In this document: in pieces, positions 15,940-24,439 of the stretch
Numbering within the stretch: the stretch's first letter is position 1
Layout: each line of letters starts with the position of its first letter
Source of the DNA: JALYOC01 sp036675345
GTDB lineage: Bacteria > Myxococcota > Myxococcia > Myxococcales > Myxococcaceae
Assembly: GCA_036675345.1 (NCBI GenBank)
Contig: JAKFFE010000017.1
Span: 124,001-188,000 of the forward strand
Length of the DNA stretch: 64,000 nucleotides
Reading direction: 5' to 3'
The notes under the pieces: model-generated
Databases searched by the model: none
Seen by the model: the letters and a program-made list of their open reading frames with translations, nothing else
What the model was told of the DNA's origin: nothing
Program-made: the position numbers and the translations under genes

Positions 15940-18900
15940 TCACCCCCGGCAGAGCATCAGCAAGCGCGCCCCGTGGGTCTCCACGATCTTGGGGCCGATC
16001 CCATGGATGCCCAGCAGCTCCTCCTCGGTGCGGGGACGCTGCTCGGCCACCGCGAACAGCACCCGGTCGGTGAGGATCCGGAAGGCGGGGATCCGTCGCT
16101 TCTTCGCCTCCTGCAGCCGCCAGGAGCGCAGCGCCTCCACGATCGGTCCGGCGCTCCCGGCGGGAGCCGCCGGCTTCTCCCACCGGCCGGCGCCGCGCTT
16201 CTCGGTCCGGGCGCGCGCGGCTGGACGCTTCGCCTTCGCCTTCCCCTTGCGCCCGGGGGCGCTGGAGGGCCCCACGTCCGGGACCCTCACCAAGGAGAGC
16301 TCCACCTCGCCGCCGCGGATCCCGGGCCGCAGGAAGGCGCGGTTGAAGTTGATCGTCTTGCCCTCCTTCTCGAAGGAGTCGTTCTCCAGCCGGACCAGGT
16401 TGGCGCGCACCATCCCTCCCAGGACGGCGTCAAACCGACGCCGGGCCTCCGGGGTCTCGCCCGAGCACAGCTTGCTCAGCCGTCCGGTGCCCTGCCCATC
16501 CGCTTCACGCAAGGCGGTCAGGATCTCCTGGGCGATCTTGCGCTCCGGCGCATCCACGGGACGGAAGGCGGCGGCCACGCAGTCCGACGGCGCGCAGGCG
16601 TCACAGTGCCCGCAGGGGGTGCCGGCGTCCTCGCGATCACCGAAGTGGTTCACCAGCTGCAGCATCCGGCAACCGCTGCTCTCGGCGAACTTCGCCATCT
16701 GGTCCAGCTGCTCCAGCTTGCGCGCCCGCTGCGCCAGGTACGGCGCCTCCCAGCCGGGCCGCCCCCGGGTCAGCATCTCATCGGGGGTGATCTGCGCCCC
16801 GCCGTGGACCCACAGCTTCTCCAGCGCCTTCTCGAAGGTCTCGGAGTCCATCCGCACCCGGTCCTGGATCAGGTCCCGGCTGGCCGGGTCCTCTCGCAGT
16901 GCCCGGTAGACCCGCTCCAGCTCCGCCGACTCCGGGTAGTCCCGTTCGAAGAAGAACTCGTGGGTCCGCCGGTCGGCGAAGGAGTGGAGCAGGAACGCGC
17001 GCGAGGGCCTTCCATCCCGGCCAGCGCGGCCGATCTCCTGGTAGTAGCCCTCCACGCTGCTGGGCAGCGCCAGGTGGATCACGGTGCGGACGTCCGCCTT
17101 GTCCACCCCCATCCCGAAGGCGATGGTGGCGACGATCACCTCCGACTTGCCGGAGAGGAACCGGGTCTGGATGTCGTCCCGGACCTTGGCGCTCAGCCCC
17201 GCGTGGTACGCGTCCACCTTGAACTTGCCGGAGAGCTCGCTGGCCAGGGACTCGGCCGACTTCCGGGAGGGGGCGTAGATGATCGCCGGGCGGCGCGCGG
17301 GATCCTGGAGCAGCGCCGCGGCCCGGTCCCCCCGCTCCTTGGGCTTGAGCTCCACCGCCTCGATCGCCAGGTTCTCCCGCCGGAAGCCGTGGATGAAGGT
17401 CCGCGCCGGGGTCAACCGCAGCTGATCCACGATGTCCTTCTGGACGATCGGGGTGGCGGTGGCGGTCAGCGCCACCACCGGAGCCGGACGCAGCAGGGGC
17501 AGCCGCTGCCCCAGCAGCCGGTAGTCGGGCCGGAAGTCGTGGCCCCACTGGGAGATGCAGTGCGCCTCGTCGATGGCGATCAGCGACGGCCGCCGGGTGG
17601 CCAGCCGCTCGATGAAGCCGGGCACGCCCAGTCGCTCCGGAGCCACGAAGAGAAAGTCCAGCTGGCCTGCGAGATACGCCTCCATCACCTGTCGGGATTC
17701 GGCCTTCTCCCGCCCAGAGTGCACCCGCTCGGCCACGAAGCCGTTGGCGCGCAGCTTGGCGACCTGATCCTCCATCAGGGCGATCAGCGGGCTGATCACC
17801 AGGGTGGTCCCTCCCCGGGCCACCCCCGGCAACTGGTAGCAGAGCGACTTGCCCGCGCCGGTGGGCATCACCAGCAGCAGATCCTCCCCCCGGGTGGCGG
17901 CCTGACACACCGCCTCCTGATGCGGACGGAACCGATCGAACCCGAACGAGGTCCGCAACAACTCCCGCAGTCCCTCCGGAGGCACCGGTTCACGCCGGGG
18001 ACGGACCCGCCCGGGGACGGCACTGGCCGGCCCCGGTGCCGGGAGCGTGTCCCGCGGCAGCGAGTCCCGCGGCAGCGACTCTCGCGGCAGCGACTCTCGC
18101 GGCAGCGCAGCCGAGGACGCGGGCGCGAGGCCTGACCTGCTGCCGACAGGGGTTGCACCCGTCGGGGCGATCGTCGCCCTGGCTTCGGTCATCCCCGAAC
18201 CACGTGACACCTGCGATCCGGCAGGCTCTCCTCGCGTACTGCGGGTGCCCCCCGAAGACGGCGGCCGCGCCGACAATCCGGGAAACAGGTCCAGCCCTCC
18301 ATTGCGCGGCTGGTCCAGGCCGATCGTGGCCGGGCCGCGATCCACTCCCCTGGATCCGCTGGGGACCCGCGCCGCCGAGAGGGAGGCCATCGGATGCGAG
18401 GCCACCTCGCGGCCGACGCTCGAGGCGGTGGCCCCGGCCATCCGTGACGATGCCACCTCACGTCCGGCGGTCGAAGCGGTGGCCCCGGCCATCGGTGACG
18501 ATGCCACCTCGCGGCCCCCGTTCGGAGGAGGAGTTGCCGGGCCGCCGAACAGGCTTCCCTGTCGGGGATCCACCTTCGGACCACTTCGCCCAGGCGGAGG
18601 AGGCATCCGGCCGATCACCTCGATCACATACCGCTCGATCCCCTCCATGAAAGGGTCCAATGCGCCCTCGCCGCGCTCGATCTTCTGCAGCCGGGCCTCC
18701 CACTGACCGGTCATCTCCGGGCTCTTCACCGCCGGGTCCACCACCTCGATCAGCGCGATCCCCTTCTCGGTGGCCTCCAGGGTCTTCCCCCGTCGCTCCA
18801 GATACTGCCGGGCCAGCAGGGTCTCGATGATCGACGCGCGTGTGGCCGGCGTCCCCAGCCCCAGCTCCCGCATCGCATCCGACAGCTCCTTCTCCTCCAG

Positions 18901-20439
18901 GGTCCGACCGGCGGTCTCCATTGCGGTCAGCAGCGTCGCCTCGGTGAATCGACGCGGGGGCTGGGTCTTCTTGGCCACGCTCTTCACGTCCAGCACCCGG
19001 ACCGGGAGCCCGGTCTTCAGCCCGGAGGGGAGCAGTTGCTCGGGCTCATGCTCCTCGTCGTCCTTCTTCTTGGCGGGCGGGGCCTTTCGCTCGCTGCCCA
19101 CGTCCAGCACCTTCCAGCCCTGTTCCAGGATCGCGGTGCCCTGGCTCAGGAACAGGTCCAGCTGATCCGACTGCACCTGGGTGATCACGGTGGTCGCTTC
19201 CCACACGAAGTCCCCATGCCAGGCCGAGAGCAGCCGGCGGCAGATCAGGTCGTAGATCCTCCGCTCGTCCTCGCCCAGTCGAGCTGGGTTGATCGCCGCG
19301 GGGGTGGGGATGATCGCGTGGTGGTCGGTCACCTTGGCGTCGTCCACGAAGCGCCGACCCAACGGCTGATCCCCGGTGCCCGGCGCCAGCTGTTCACGGT
19401 AGGGGTCGGCCACCGCCCGGACCACCTGAGGCAGGGTCGCCGCCACCTCGGCGGAGAGGTGCCGGCTGTTGGTGCGCGGATAGCTGATCGCCTTGTGACG
19501 CTCGTAGAGGGTCTGGGCAATCTCCAGGGTCCGGGCGGCGGAGAACCCGTAGAGCCGGTTGGCGTGGCGCTGCAGCTCGGTCAGGTCGTAGAGCAGCGGC
19601 GCCGGCATCCGCCGGGTCTCGGCGGTCTTGGACCGCACCGAGGCCTGCCCCTCCTTCACCCGGCGGACGATCGCCTCCGCCTGCGCTCCGTCCTGGGGCA
19701 GCCGCTTGTTCCGCTCCCCGCGAACCTCCTCGAACCAGGTCCCCAGGTAGCGATCCTGGCTCCCCTCCGGTCGCGGGGTGAAGGTCCCCACCACCTCCAG
19801 ATAGTCCTCGGGCACGAAGCGCCGGATGGCCAGCTCGCGCTCCACCACCATCGCCAGGGTCGGGGTCTGGACCCGTCCCACCGAGAGCGGAAGATCCATC
19901 GCCAACCCGTAGGCGCGGGAGAGGTTCATCCCCACCAACCAGTCCGCCCGCGACCGCCCCACCGCGGCCGCCGCCAGCGGATCCAGCTGGTGCCCGGGCC
20001 GCAGCCGCCCAAACCCGGCCCGGATCGCGTCGTCGGTCAACGAGGAGATCCACAGCCGCTTCACCGGCTTGATGCAGCCGGAGGCCTCGTAGATCAGCCG
20101 GAAGATCAGCTCGCCCTCCCGGCCGGCGTCGGTGGCGCAGATCACCTGCCCGACCTGGGGATCGGTGAGCACCCGCTTCACCACCTGGAACTGGTCCCGG
20201 GTCTGCTCGTGGATGTTGAGCGGCCACTGCCGGGGCAGCATCGGCAGCTGGTTCCACCGCCAGGGCTTCCACTCGGGGCGGATCTGGTGTGGCTCCGCCA
20301 GACCCACCAGGTGGCCGATGGCCCAGGTCACCACGTAGCCGTTGCCCGAGAGCTGGCCGTCTCCACGTGTGGTGGCCCCCAGGACCGCCGCAATGTCCCG
20401 TGCCACCGATGGTTTTTCTGCAATGACCGCGGTGACCAT
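15940..20439 (-). CDS. Topoisomerase III-RecQ helicase fusion
   Basis: 1499 residues from MVTAVIAEKPSVARDIAAVL; the frame extends 7 codons further. Residues 1-610 are a complete type IA topoisomerase III: TOPRIM (CATDAGREGEL at 101-111), the gate domains, and catalytic Tyr 320 in ISYPRTNSRHLS. Residues 612-822 are a low-complexity linker with two repeat families. Residues 823-1499 are a complete RecQ: Walker A MPTGAGKS (858-865), DEAH (957-960) with the aromatic-rich loop CISQWGHDF, motif VI QEIGRAGRDG, the four-Cys zinc site (CGHCDAC and flanking Cys), winged helix and an HRDC domain at the end. Separate RecQ and Topo III act together to decatenate DNA and dissolve double Holliday junctions; here both are one chain. 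Confidence 0.95.
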   Translation of the reverse strand: MVTAVIAEKPSVARDIAAVLGATTRGDGQLSGNGYVVTWAIGHLVGLAEPHQIRPEWKPWRWNQLPMLPRQWPLNIHEQTRDQFQVVKRVLTDPQVGQVICATDAGREGELIFRLIYEASGCIKPVKRLWISSLTDDAIRAGFGRLRPGHQLDPLAAAAVGRSRADWLVGMNLSRAYGLAMDLPLSVGRVQTPTLAMVVERELAIRRFVPEDYLEVVGTFTPRPEGSQDRYLGTWFEEVRGERNKRLPQDGAQAEAIVRRVKEGQASVRSKTAETRRMPAPLLYDLTELQRHANRLYGFSAARTLEIAQTLYERHKAISYPRTNSRHLSAEVAATLPQVVRAVADPYREQLAPGTGDQPLGRRFVDDAKVTDHHAIIPTPAAINPARLGEDERRIYDLICRRLLSAWHGDFVWEATTVITQVQSDQLDLFLSQGTAILEQGWKVLDVGSERKAPPAKKKDDEEHEPEQLLPSGLKTGLPVRVLDVKSVAKKTQPPRRFTEATLLTAMETAGRTLEEKELSDAMRELGLGTPATRASIIETLLARQYLERRGKTLEATEKGIALIEVVDPAVKSPEMTGQWEARLQKIERGEGALDPFMEGIERYVIEVIGRMPPPPGRSGPKVDPRQGSLFGGPATPPPNGGREVASSPMAGATASTAGREVASSRMAGATASSVGREVASHPMASLSAARVPSGSRGVDRGPATIGLDQPRNGGLDLFPGLSARPPSSGGTRSTRGEPAGSQVSRGSGMTEARATIAPTGATPVGSRSGLAPASSAALPRESLPRESLPRDSLPRDTLPAPGPASAVPGRVRPRREPVPPEGLRELLRTSFGFDRFRPHQEAVCQAATRGEDLLLVMPTGAGKSLCYQLPGVARGGTTLVISPLIALMEDQVAKLRANGFVAERVHSGREKAESRQVMEAYLAGQLDFLFVAPERLGVPGFIERLATRRPSLIAIDEAHCISQWGHDFRPDYRLLGQRLPLLRPAPVVALTATATPIVQKDIVDQLRLTPARTFIHGFRRENLAIEAVELKPKERGDRAAALLQDPARRPAIIYAPSRKSAESLASELSGKFKVDAYHAGLSAKVRDDIQTRFLSGKSEVIVATIAFGMGVDKADVRTVIHLALPSSVEGYYQEIGRAGRDGRPSRAFLLHSFADRRTHEFFFERDYPESAELERVYRALREDPASRDLIQDRVRMDSETFEKALEKLWVHGGAQITPDEMLTRGRPGWEAPYLAQRARKLEQLDQMAKFAESSGCRMLQLVNHFGDREDAGTPCGHCDACAPSDCVAAAFRPVDAPERKIAQEILTALREADGQGTGRLSKLCSGETPEARRRFDAVLGGMVRANLVRLENDSFEKEGKTINFNRAFLRPGIRGGEVELSLVRVPDVGPSSAPGRKGKAKAKRPAARARTEKRGAGRWEKPAAPAGSAGPIVEALRSWRLQEAKKRRIPAFRILTDRVLFAVAEQRPRTEEELLGIHGIGPKIVETHGARLLMLCRG
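18040..18105 (-). repeat. 15-bp tandem repeat in the fusion linker
   Basis: Four imperfect copies of a 15-base unit encode LPRES, LPRES, LPRDS and LPRDT at residues 779-798 of the topoisomerase-RecQ fusion. The unit length keeps the frame, so copy number can change without breaking the protein. Confidence 0.85.
18370..18513 (-). repeat. In-frame repeats in the fusion linker
   Basis: Three imperfect ~48-54-base repeats encode GREVASSPMAGATAST, GREVASSRMAGATASSV and GREVASHPMASLSAARV, at residues 642-691 of the fusion protein. They lie in the flexible linker between the two enzymes. Confidence 0.8.
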
Positions 20440-20817
20440 CCGGCCCCTCCCCGCCCCCACTCGAGCTTCCGCTCAACGATGTAGCCGATCGGTCTGACAT
20501 CCGCCCACCCCGCGATCAGGCAGCCTAGGGCGGGGAGGTGCCCTCCCGCGTGAGGAGGCGGCAAGGACCAACACAACGGAGTGCCCCCGCGGGCACTGCG
20601 CTGCGATTTTTCGCCTGCCTTTTCGCAACGGAGTGGCACCCAGGGCACTGCGTTGTGTTGACCCCGGATCCCAGCCCCTTCGCGCCCAGCTGAGAGCAGG
20701 GAAACGACGTCACCTGCACTCCGACCACGGGCGCCTCCGCCCCTCCAGGCCCCTCCCCTAGCACTGGCTCCTGAAACCGGAGGAGTGGTGGCCCGCGACA
20801 AGGTCCTCCTCCCGTCG
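20440..20817. other. Intergenic region upstream of the fusion gene with a MITE-like element
   Basis: No convincing gene. It holds the presumed leftward promoter of the topoisomerase-RecQ gene and the 90-bp element at 20570-20659. Frames here are shadows of the repeats. Confidence 0.6.
20570..20659. mobile_element. MITE-like element, copy 1
   Basis: A 90-bp unit bounded by imperfect 17-bp inverted repeats, AACACAACGGAGTGCCC and GGGCACTGCGTTGTGTT (one mismatch). The interior has further self-complementary parts around GCTGCGATTTTTCGC. An almost identical unit of the same length is at 22102-22191. No transposase gene is present, so it would be a non-autonomous element. Weaker similarity continues for about 25 bases outside the left end, so the true unit may be larger. 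Confidence 0.8.
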
Positions 20818-21112
<295 letters not shown>

Positions 21113-21171
21113 GCAAACCGGCGTGGGCGCAATTGCTCGACGACGCCCTCACCATCTCTTACGAAGCGGCC

Positions 21172-21837
21172 ATGTCGCTTCCCGGGACCCGCTTCTTCGA
21201 AGTCACGCTGCGCTCGCCCCTGCTGCAACTGCCCGTGCGCTCCGTCCTCTTCGAGCTGACCCACGCCCGCGTCCTCCTCTCGCCTGCGTCTGTCCTCACC
21301 GCGGACCATCATCGCGAGGCAGGAACAGTCACCGATCTGGTCGCGCCCAGCCTGATGCACGCCGCGGGCATGAAGGCAGCGGCCGCAGCGCACCCGGGCG
21401 CACGGCTGTGGGGACCGGGGGGCATCCGCGAGAAGTTCCCGGAGCTGAAGTGGCACGGCATCCTCGGAGTCGACCCCTGGCCCTACGAAGCAGAGCTCGC
21501 GGCGATCCCGCTGAACGGGATGCCCAAGCTGAACGAGGTCGCCTTCCTGCACCCTGCCTCTCGGGCGCTGTACCTCACCGACATGGTCTTCAATGTGCGC
21601 GAGCCCAGGGGCTGGCTGGCCTGGATGTTCTTCCGCATGTTCGGCACCTACCGCCGCTTCGCGGTCAGCAAGTTGTTCTTGCGAATGGCCCAGGATCGCG
21701 CGGCGCTCGCCGGGTCCGCCGCCAGGATCGCCAAGCTGGATTTTGACCACGTGGTGCCGGGACACGGAGACCCGCTGATCGGCGATGCCAAGACGCGGCT
21801 GCTTGCCGCGTTCCGCGAACGGAAGTTGATCGCGTAG
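21172..21837 (+). CDS. DUF4336-like metallo-beta-lactamase-fold protein
   Basis: 221 residues from the ATG at 21172 (MSLPGTRFFEVTLRS). The frame is open much further upstream, but only because the hexamer tract has no stops; the family-like part begins at this ATG. Recognisable parts are VTDLVAPSLMHAAGMKAA, HPGARLWGPGGIREKFPEL, FLHPASRALYLTDMVFNV and the C-terminal DHVVPGHGDPL typical of MBL-fold hydrolases. The classical HxHxDH motif is absent, as in DUF4336 proteins, so it may not be an active hydrolase. The gene lies between the two MITE-like copies. Confidence 0.7.
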   Translation: MSLPGTRFFEVTLRSPLLQLPVRSVLFELTHARVLLSPASVLTADHHREAGTVTDLVAPSLMHAAGMKAAAAAHPGARLWGPGGIREKFPELKWHGILGVDPWPYEAELAAIPLNGMPKLNEVAFLHPASRALYLTDMVFNVREPRGWLAWMFFRMFGTYRRFAVSKLFLRMAQDRAALAGSAARIAKLDFDHVVPGHGDPLIGDAKTRLLAAFRERKLIA

Positions 21838-22101
21838 AGGGAGTAGCGGACCGCCACATCAAGAGAGGGGCGGTTGCGCGATCGGGAGGACCGGCTCCAA
21901 AAGAGAAGTCGAATTCGCAACAGCCAGCCCCCCACTCACGGACCGATGCGGCTTCAAGTTCCGACTGCTGCAGCGACTCCGACCTTCGCGCACGTAGACG
22001 CCCAAAAGACAGTCAGCACCTCACCCAGTTCCACCAGGTGCTTCACCGGCTCGAGCTGGCTCGGGCCGCCCGAGCTCCGGTGTGAGGAGCGGCCACAGCC
22101 C

Positions 22102-22191
22102 AACACAACGGAGTGCCCCAGCGGGCACTGCGCTGCGATTTTTCGCCTGCTTTTTCGCAGCGGAGTGGCTCCCAGGGCACTGCGTTGTGTT
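22102..22191. mobile_element. MITE-like element, copy 2
   Basis: A 90-bp unit in the same orientation as the copy at 20570-20659, differing at only a handful of positions and with the same inverted ends (AACACAACGGAGTGCCC and GGGCACTGCGTTGTGTT). The two copies bracket the hexamer tract and the MBL-fold gene, so recombination between them could delete or amplify that 1.5 kb. Confidence 0.8.
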
Positions 22192-22421
22192 TGGCCCCCG
22201 TCTTCGAGGCGCCCAGCCCGGTCGGTTCAATGCGTCCGGTCACGTCGGAGAATTGGCGGCCATCGGAACGCACGCTTCTGATCCGCGACCGGCTGGAAAC
22301 AGGGAGCTTCATCGCCTGCACTCCAAAGCGCGGGCGCTCAGCGATTCGATGTCCGCCCTTCCAAGACCGGGGAGTTCCTCTCCCACTCCTCCATCCGCCG
22401 ACCTCACCCGCGCGTCGGCGC

Positions 22422-22455
22422 CTGCTTCCGATCAGCAACTCGCCATGCTCTCCCA
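22422..22455 (-). pseudogene. Second fragment of a MYXO-CTERM coding end
   Basis: Leftward this reads ELLIGSRRRRAG and then continues instead of stopping. The match to the real gene end at 22811-22841 (LIGSRRRRAG, stop) covers about 30 bases. It marks the far border of the tandem array and suggests that the 3' end of the surface-protein gene was duplicated along with the array. Confidence 0.5.
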
Positions 22456-22500
22456 GGTGCAGGGCAGTGAGGGGCTCGGGCCGATCATCCGGGCGCCGCC

Positions 22501-22827
22501 GGACCGCCGCAGTCAAACCGGCGGCCTGCTCTCCCCCACTTCGCGATCCGCTTCCTCACCCTGCCCGCCGCCGCCCGGCCACCGCAGCCACTCCCCCCGC
22601 CCGCCGCCGCCGGACCGCCGCAGCCAGACCGGCGGCTCCTCCGACTTCGCTCCGCTTCCTCACCCCGCCCGCCGCCGCCGGACCGCCGCAGCCAGACCGG
22701 CGGATTCCTCTCCCCACTTCGCGATCCGCTTCCTCACCCCGCCCGCCTCCGCCGGACCGCCGCAGTCAGACCGGCGTCCTGCTCTCCCCCACTTCGTGAT
22801 CCGCTTCCTCACCCCGCGCGCCGGCGC
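22501..22827. repeat. ~75-bp tandem repeat array overlapping a gene end
   Basis: Four main copies begin with GGACCGCCGCAG at 22501, 22612, 22680 and 22754, with a partial copy near 22565-22600. Typical content is GGACCGCCGCAG, ACCGGCGG, then CTTCGCGATCCGCTTCC and TCACCCCGCCCGCC. The last unit runs into the stop codon of the leftward MYXO-CTERM gene. Each unit read leftward can end in AVRRRRAG plus TGA, copying the arginine-rich end of that gene. Confidence 0.85.
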
Positions 22828-24209
22828 CTGCTTCCGATCAGCACCGCGCCGACCATCGCCAGCATGCCGGGTGCTGCTGACCCGCCGCAGCCGGGCTGGG
22901 GGGCGGCGTCTCCGTCTCCTCCGCCGTCGGCTCGCGGGAGTCCGCCGGCATCCGGATTCGGCTGGGAGTTCCCCGCATCCGCCGGACCGGAGGTCCCCGC
23001 ATCCGCCGGACCCGAGGTCCCCGCATCCGCCGGACCCAAGGTCCCCGCATCCACTCCCGGCTGCGGGGTGGCGAAGGTGACCCCGATCAAATGGAACTGG
23101 GTCACCGTGAGCACCAGTGGATTGGCGGAGCCCGCTGGCACCCCGTCCACCGTCCAGCCAACGAAGTAGGACCAGGCGTCGGGGACGGCGGTGAAGGTGA
23201 CCTGGGTGCCGGCGGCGTAGCTGGCCTGGTTGGGCGAGAGGGTGACGTTGCCCCCGGAGGTGATCGAGATTGCCAGGGGGTAGGTGGGGACCGGCGCGAC
23301 CCCGGTGGTGGTGAAGGTCTGGTTCGCGCCCACCGTGGTGGCCCCGGTGGAGGACACAAAGCGCAGCCGCCAGTGGTAGGTGGTCCCCGCGGTGAGCCCG
23401 GTCCAATCCACGGTGGACTGCCCCCAGTCGTAATCGCCGATCGCCCACGGCCCCATCCCCGGCAGCGAGTAGGAGGTGTCGGTGCCCAGATCCGCGTAGA
23501 GCGTCCCTTGCGTGTAGTGGTTGGCGATCACCCCCCGACTGGTGGCGGTGTTGTTGGTGATCGCGGTGGTGGACGGCGCCCCGTAGCTGATCGCCGGAGG
23601 ATTGGGGAACACGAACACCCCCTGCCTCGGAGCCTGGGTGTAGGTGAAGTCGTTGATCACCTTGATCCCCGTCTGGAAGTAGTCCCCGCTGCCGATTCCG
23701 CTGAGCACCTTCTTGGAGAGCACCGGGACCCACAGCTCGAAGGTGGTGCCGTAGGCCACCGGGAAGGTGCTCTGCTGGGGTTGGTAGAACGCGTAGCCCC
23801 CGTTGGGTCCGGCGCTGGGGGTCTGCGGACATTCGTTGAGCGGAAGCTCGGACTGCGCGCCGGTGGAGAGGTTGGTGTAGACGCAGCGCACCGGGTTGGC
23901 GCCGCTGATCGCCAGCACCGTCTGCGACGGCAAGAAGAGCTCCGGCACCACCTGGGACCCGCCGGCGCAGGCGTTGCCCACGATCGAGAGCCGCGAGGAG
24001 GTGTAGTAGACCTCGCCCACGCGCGGGGTGGCGCCGTCTCCGTAGTAGCCGGCCTGGGCCTGGGTCAGCACCTCCTGGAGCCCGGAGACGCATTCGTAGT
24101 GCCAGAAGGACTCGTAGGCGCCGAAGTTCCATTGCGGGGCGGCCCGGGCGGCTCCCCCGAAGATCAGCCCCACCATCCACGCGACGACCGTCAGCCGACG
24201 ACGCAGCAT
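22809..24209 (-). CDS. Surface protein with FN3/InlB-like domains and MYXO-CTERM anchor
   Basis: 466 residues from MLRRRLTVVAWMVGLIFGGA, a signal peptide cut near ARA. The middle has an immunoglobulin-like part (TTYHWRLRFVSSTGATT) and an InlB-type repeat (NVTLSPNQASYAAGTQVTFT, VGWTVDGVPAG). Then come a linker with DAGTSGP repeats and the anchor: PQPGCGGSAAPG, a short hydrophobic helix (MLAMVGAVLIG) and SRRRRAG at the very end. MYXO-CTERM tails are sorting signals expected to be processed at the Cys, giving cell-surface proteins. Earlier in-frame ATGs to 24506 precede the signal peptide and are unlikely starts. Confidence 0.85.
   Translation of the reverse strand: MLRRRLTVVAWMVGLIFGGAARAAPQWNFGAYESFWHYECVSGLQEVLTQAQAGYYGDGATPRVGEVYYTSSRLSIVGNACAGGSQVVPELFLPSQTVLAISGANPVRCVYTNLSTGAQSELPLNECPQTPSAGPNGGYAFYQPQQSTFPVAYGTTFELWVPVLSKKVLSGIGSGDYFQTGIKVINDFTYTQAPRQGVFVFPNPPAISYGAPSTTAITNNTATSRGVIANHYTQGTLYADLGTDTSYSLPGMGPWAIGDYDWGQSTVDWTGLTAGTTYHWRLRFVSSTGATTVGANQTFTTTGVAPVPTYPLAISITSGGNVTLSPNQASYAAGTQVTFTAVPDAWSYFVGWTVDGVPAGSANPLVLTVTQFHLIGVTFATPQPGVDAGTLGPADAGTSGPADAGTSGPADAGNSQPNPDAGGLPRADGGGDGDAAPQPGCGGSAAPGMLAMVGAVLIGSRRRRAG
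22971..23052 (-). repeat. 24-bp tandem repeat coding the DAGTSGPA linker
   Basis: Three nearly identical 24-base units (CCCCGCATCCGCCGGACC and variants, rightward strand) plus a partial fourth encode eight-residue repeats just before the anchor of the surface protein. The unit length preserves the frame. Confidence 0.85.
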
Positions 24210-24439
24210 CAAATTGCTCCAGATCGCGCGCGGGGCACCCATGCGGGGCGCGCGCGCCGTCGCACCCAGAATGCGGTCAAACTTGCTCTCCCCGATCCAA
24301 CGAACAGGGTCGGAAATGTTCCCCACCGCCCTTCGCCTTTTGGCACCGCCCCCCTCGCGCCGGGTCGCCGATTCGTGGCAAACACCGGTCGCGGCCTGGG
24401 CCCCGGATCGATGCGGGGTGTGGCCCACTGGGGGAACAC
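24210..24439. promoter_or_regulatory. Divergent promoter region
   Basis: 230 bases separate the starts of the leftward surface-protein gene and the rightward lipoprotein gene. The region is less G+C-rich than the genes. I see no confident -35/-10 pair or operator, but it must hold both promoters. Confidence 0.5.

Larger units (their letters stand above)
21838..22808. other. Gene-poor repeat region
   Basis: About 970 bases with no convincing gene. It contains the second MITE-like copy (22102-22191), a duplicated anchor-tail fragment (22422-22455) and a tandem array (22501-22827). The stretch 21838-22101 shows nothing recognisable. Open frames over the array are products of the repeats. Confidence 0.65.

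Noticed and set aside
22501..22827. CRISPR array
   Set aside because: Units are contiguous, with no unique spacers between them, and overlap a gene end; no cas genes are near.
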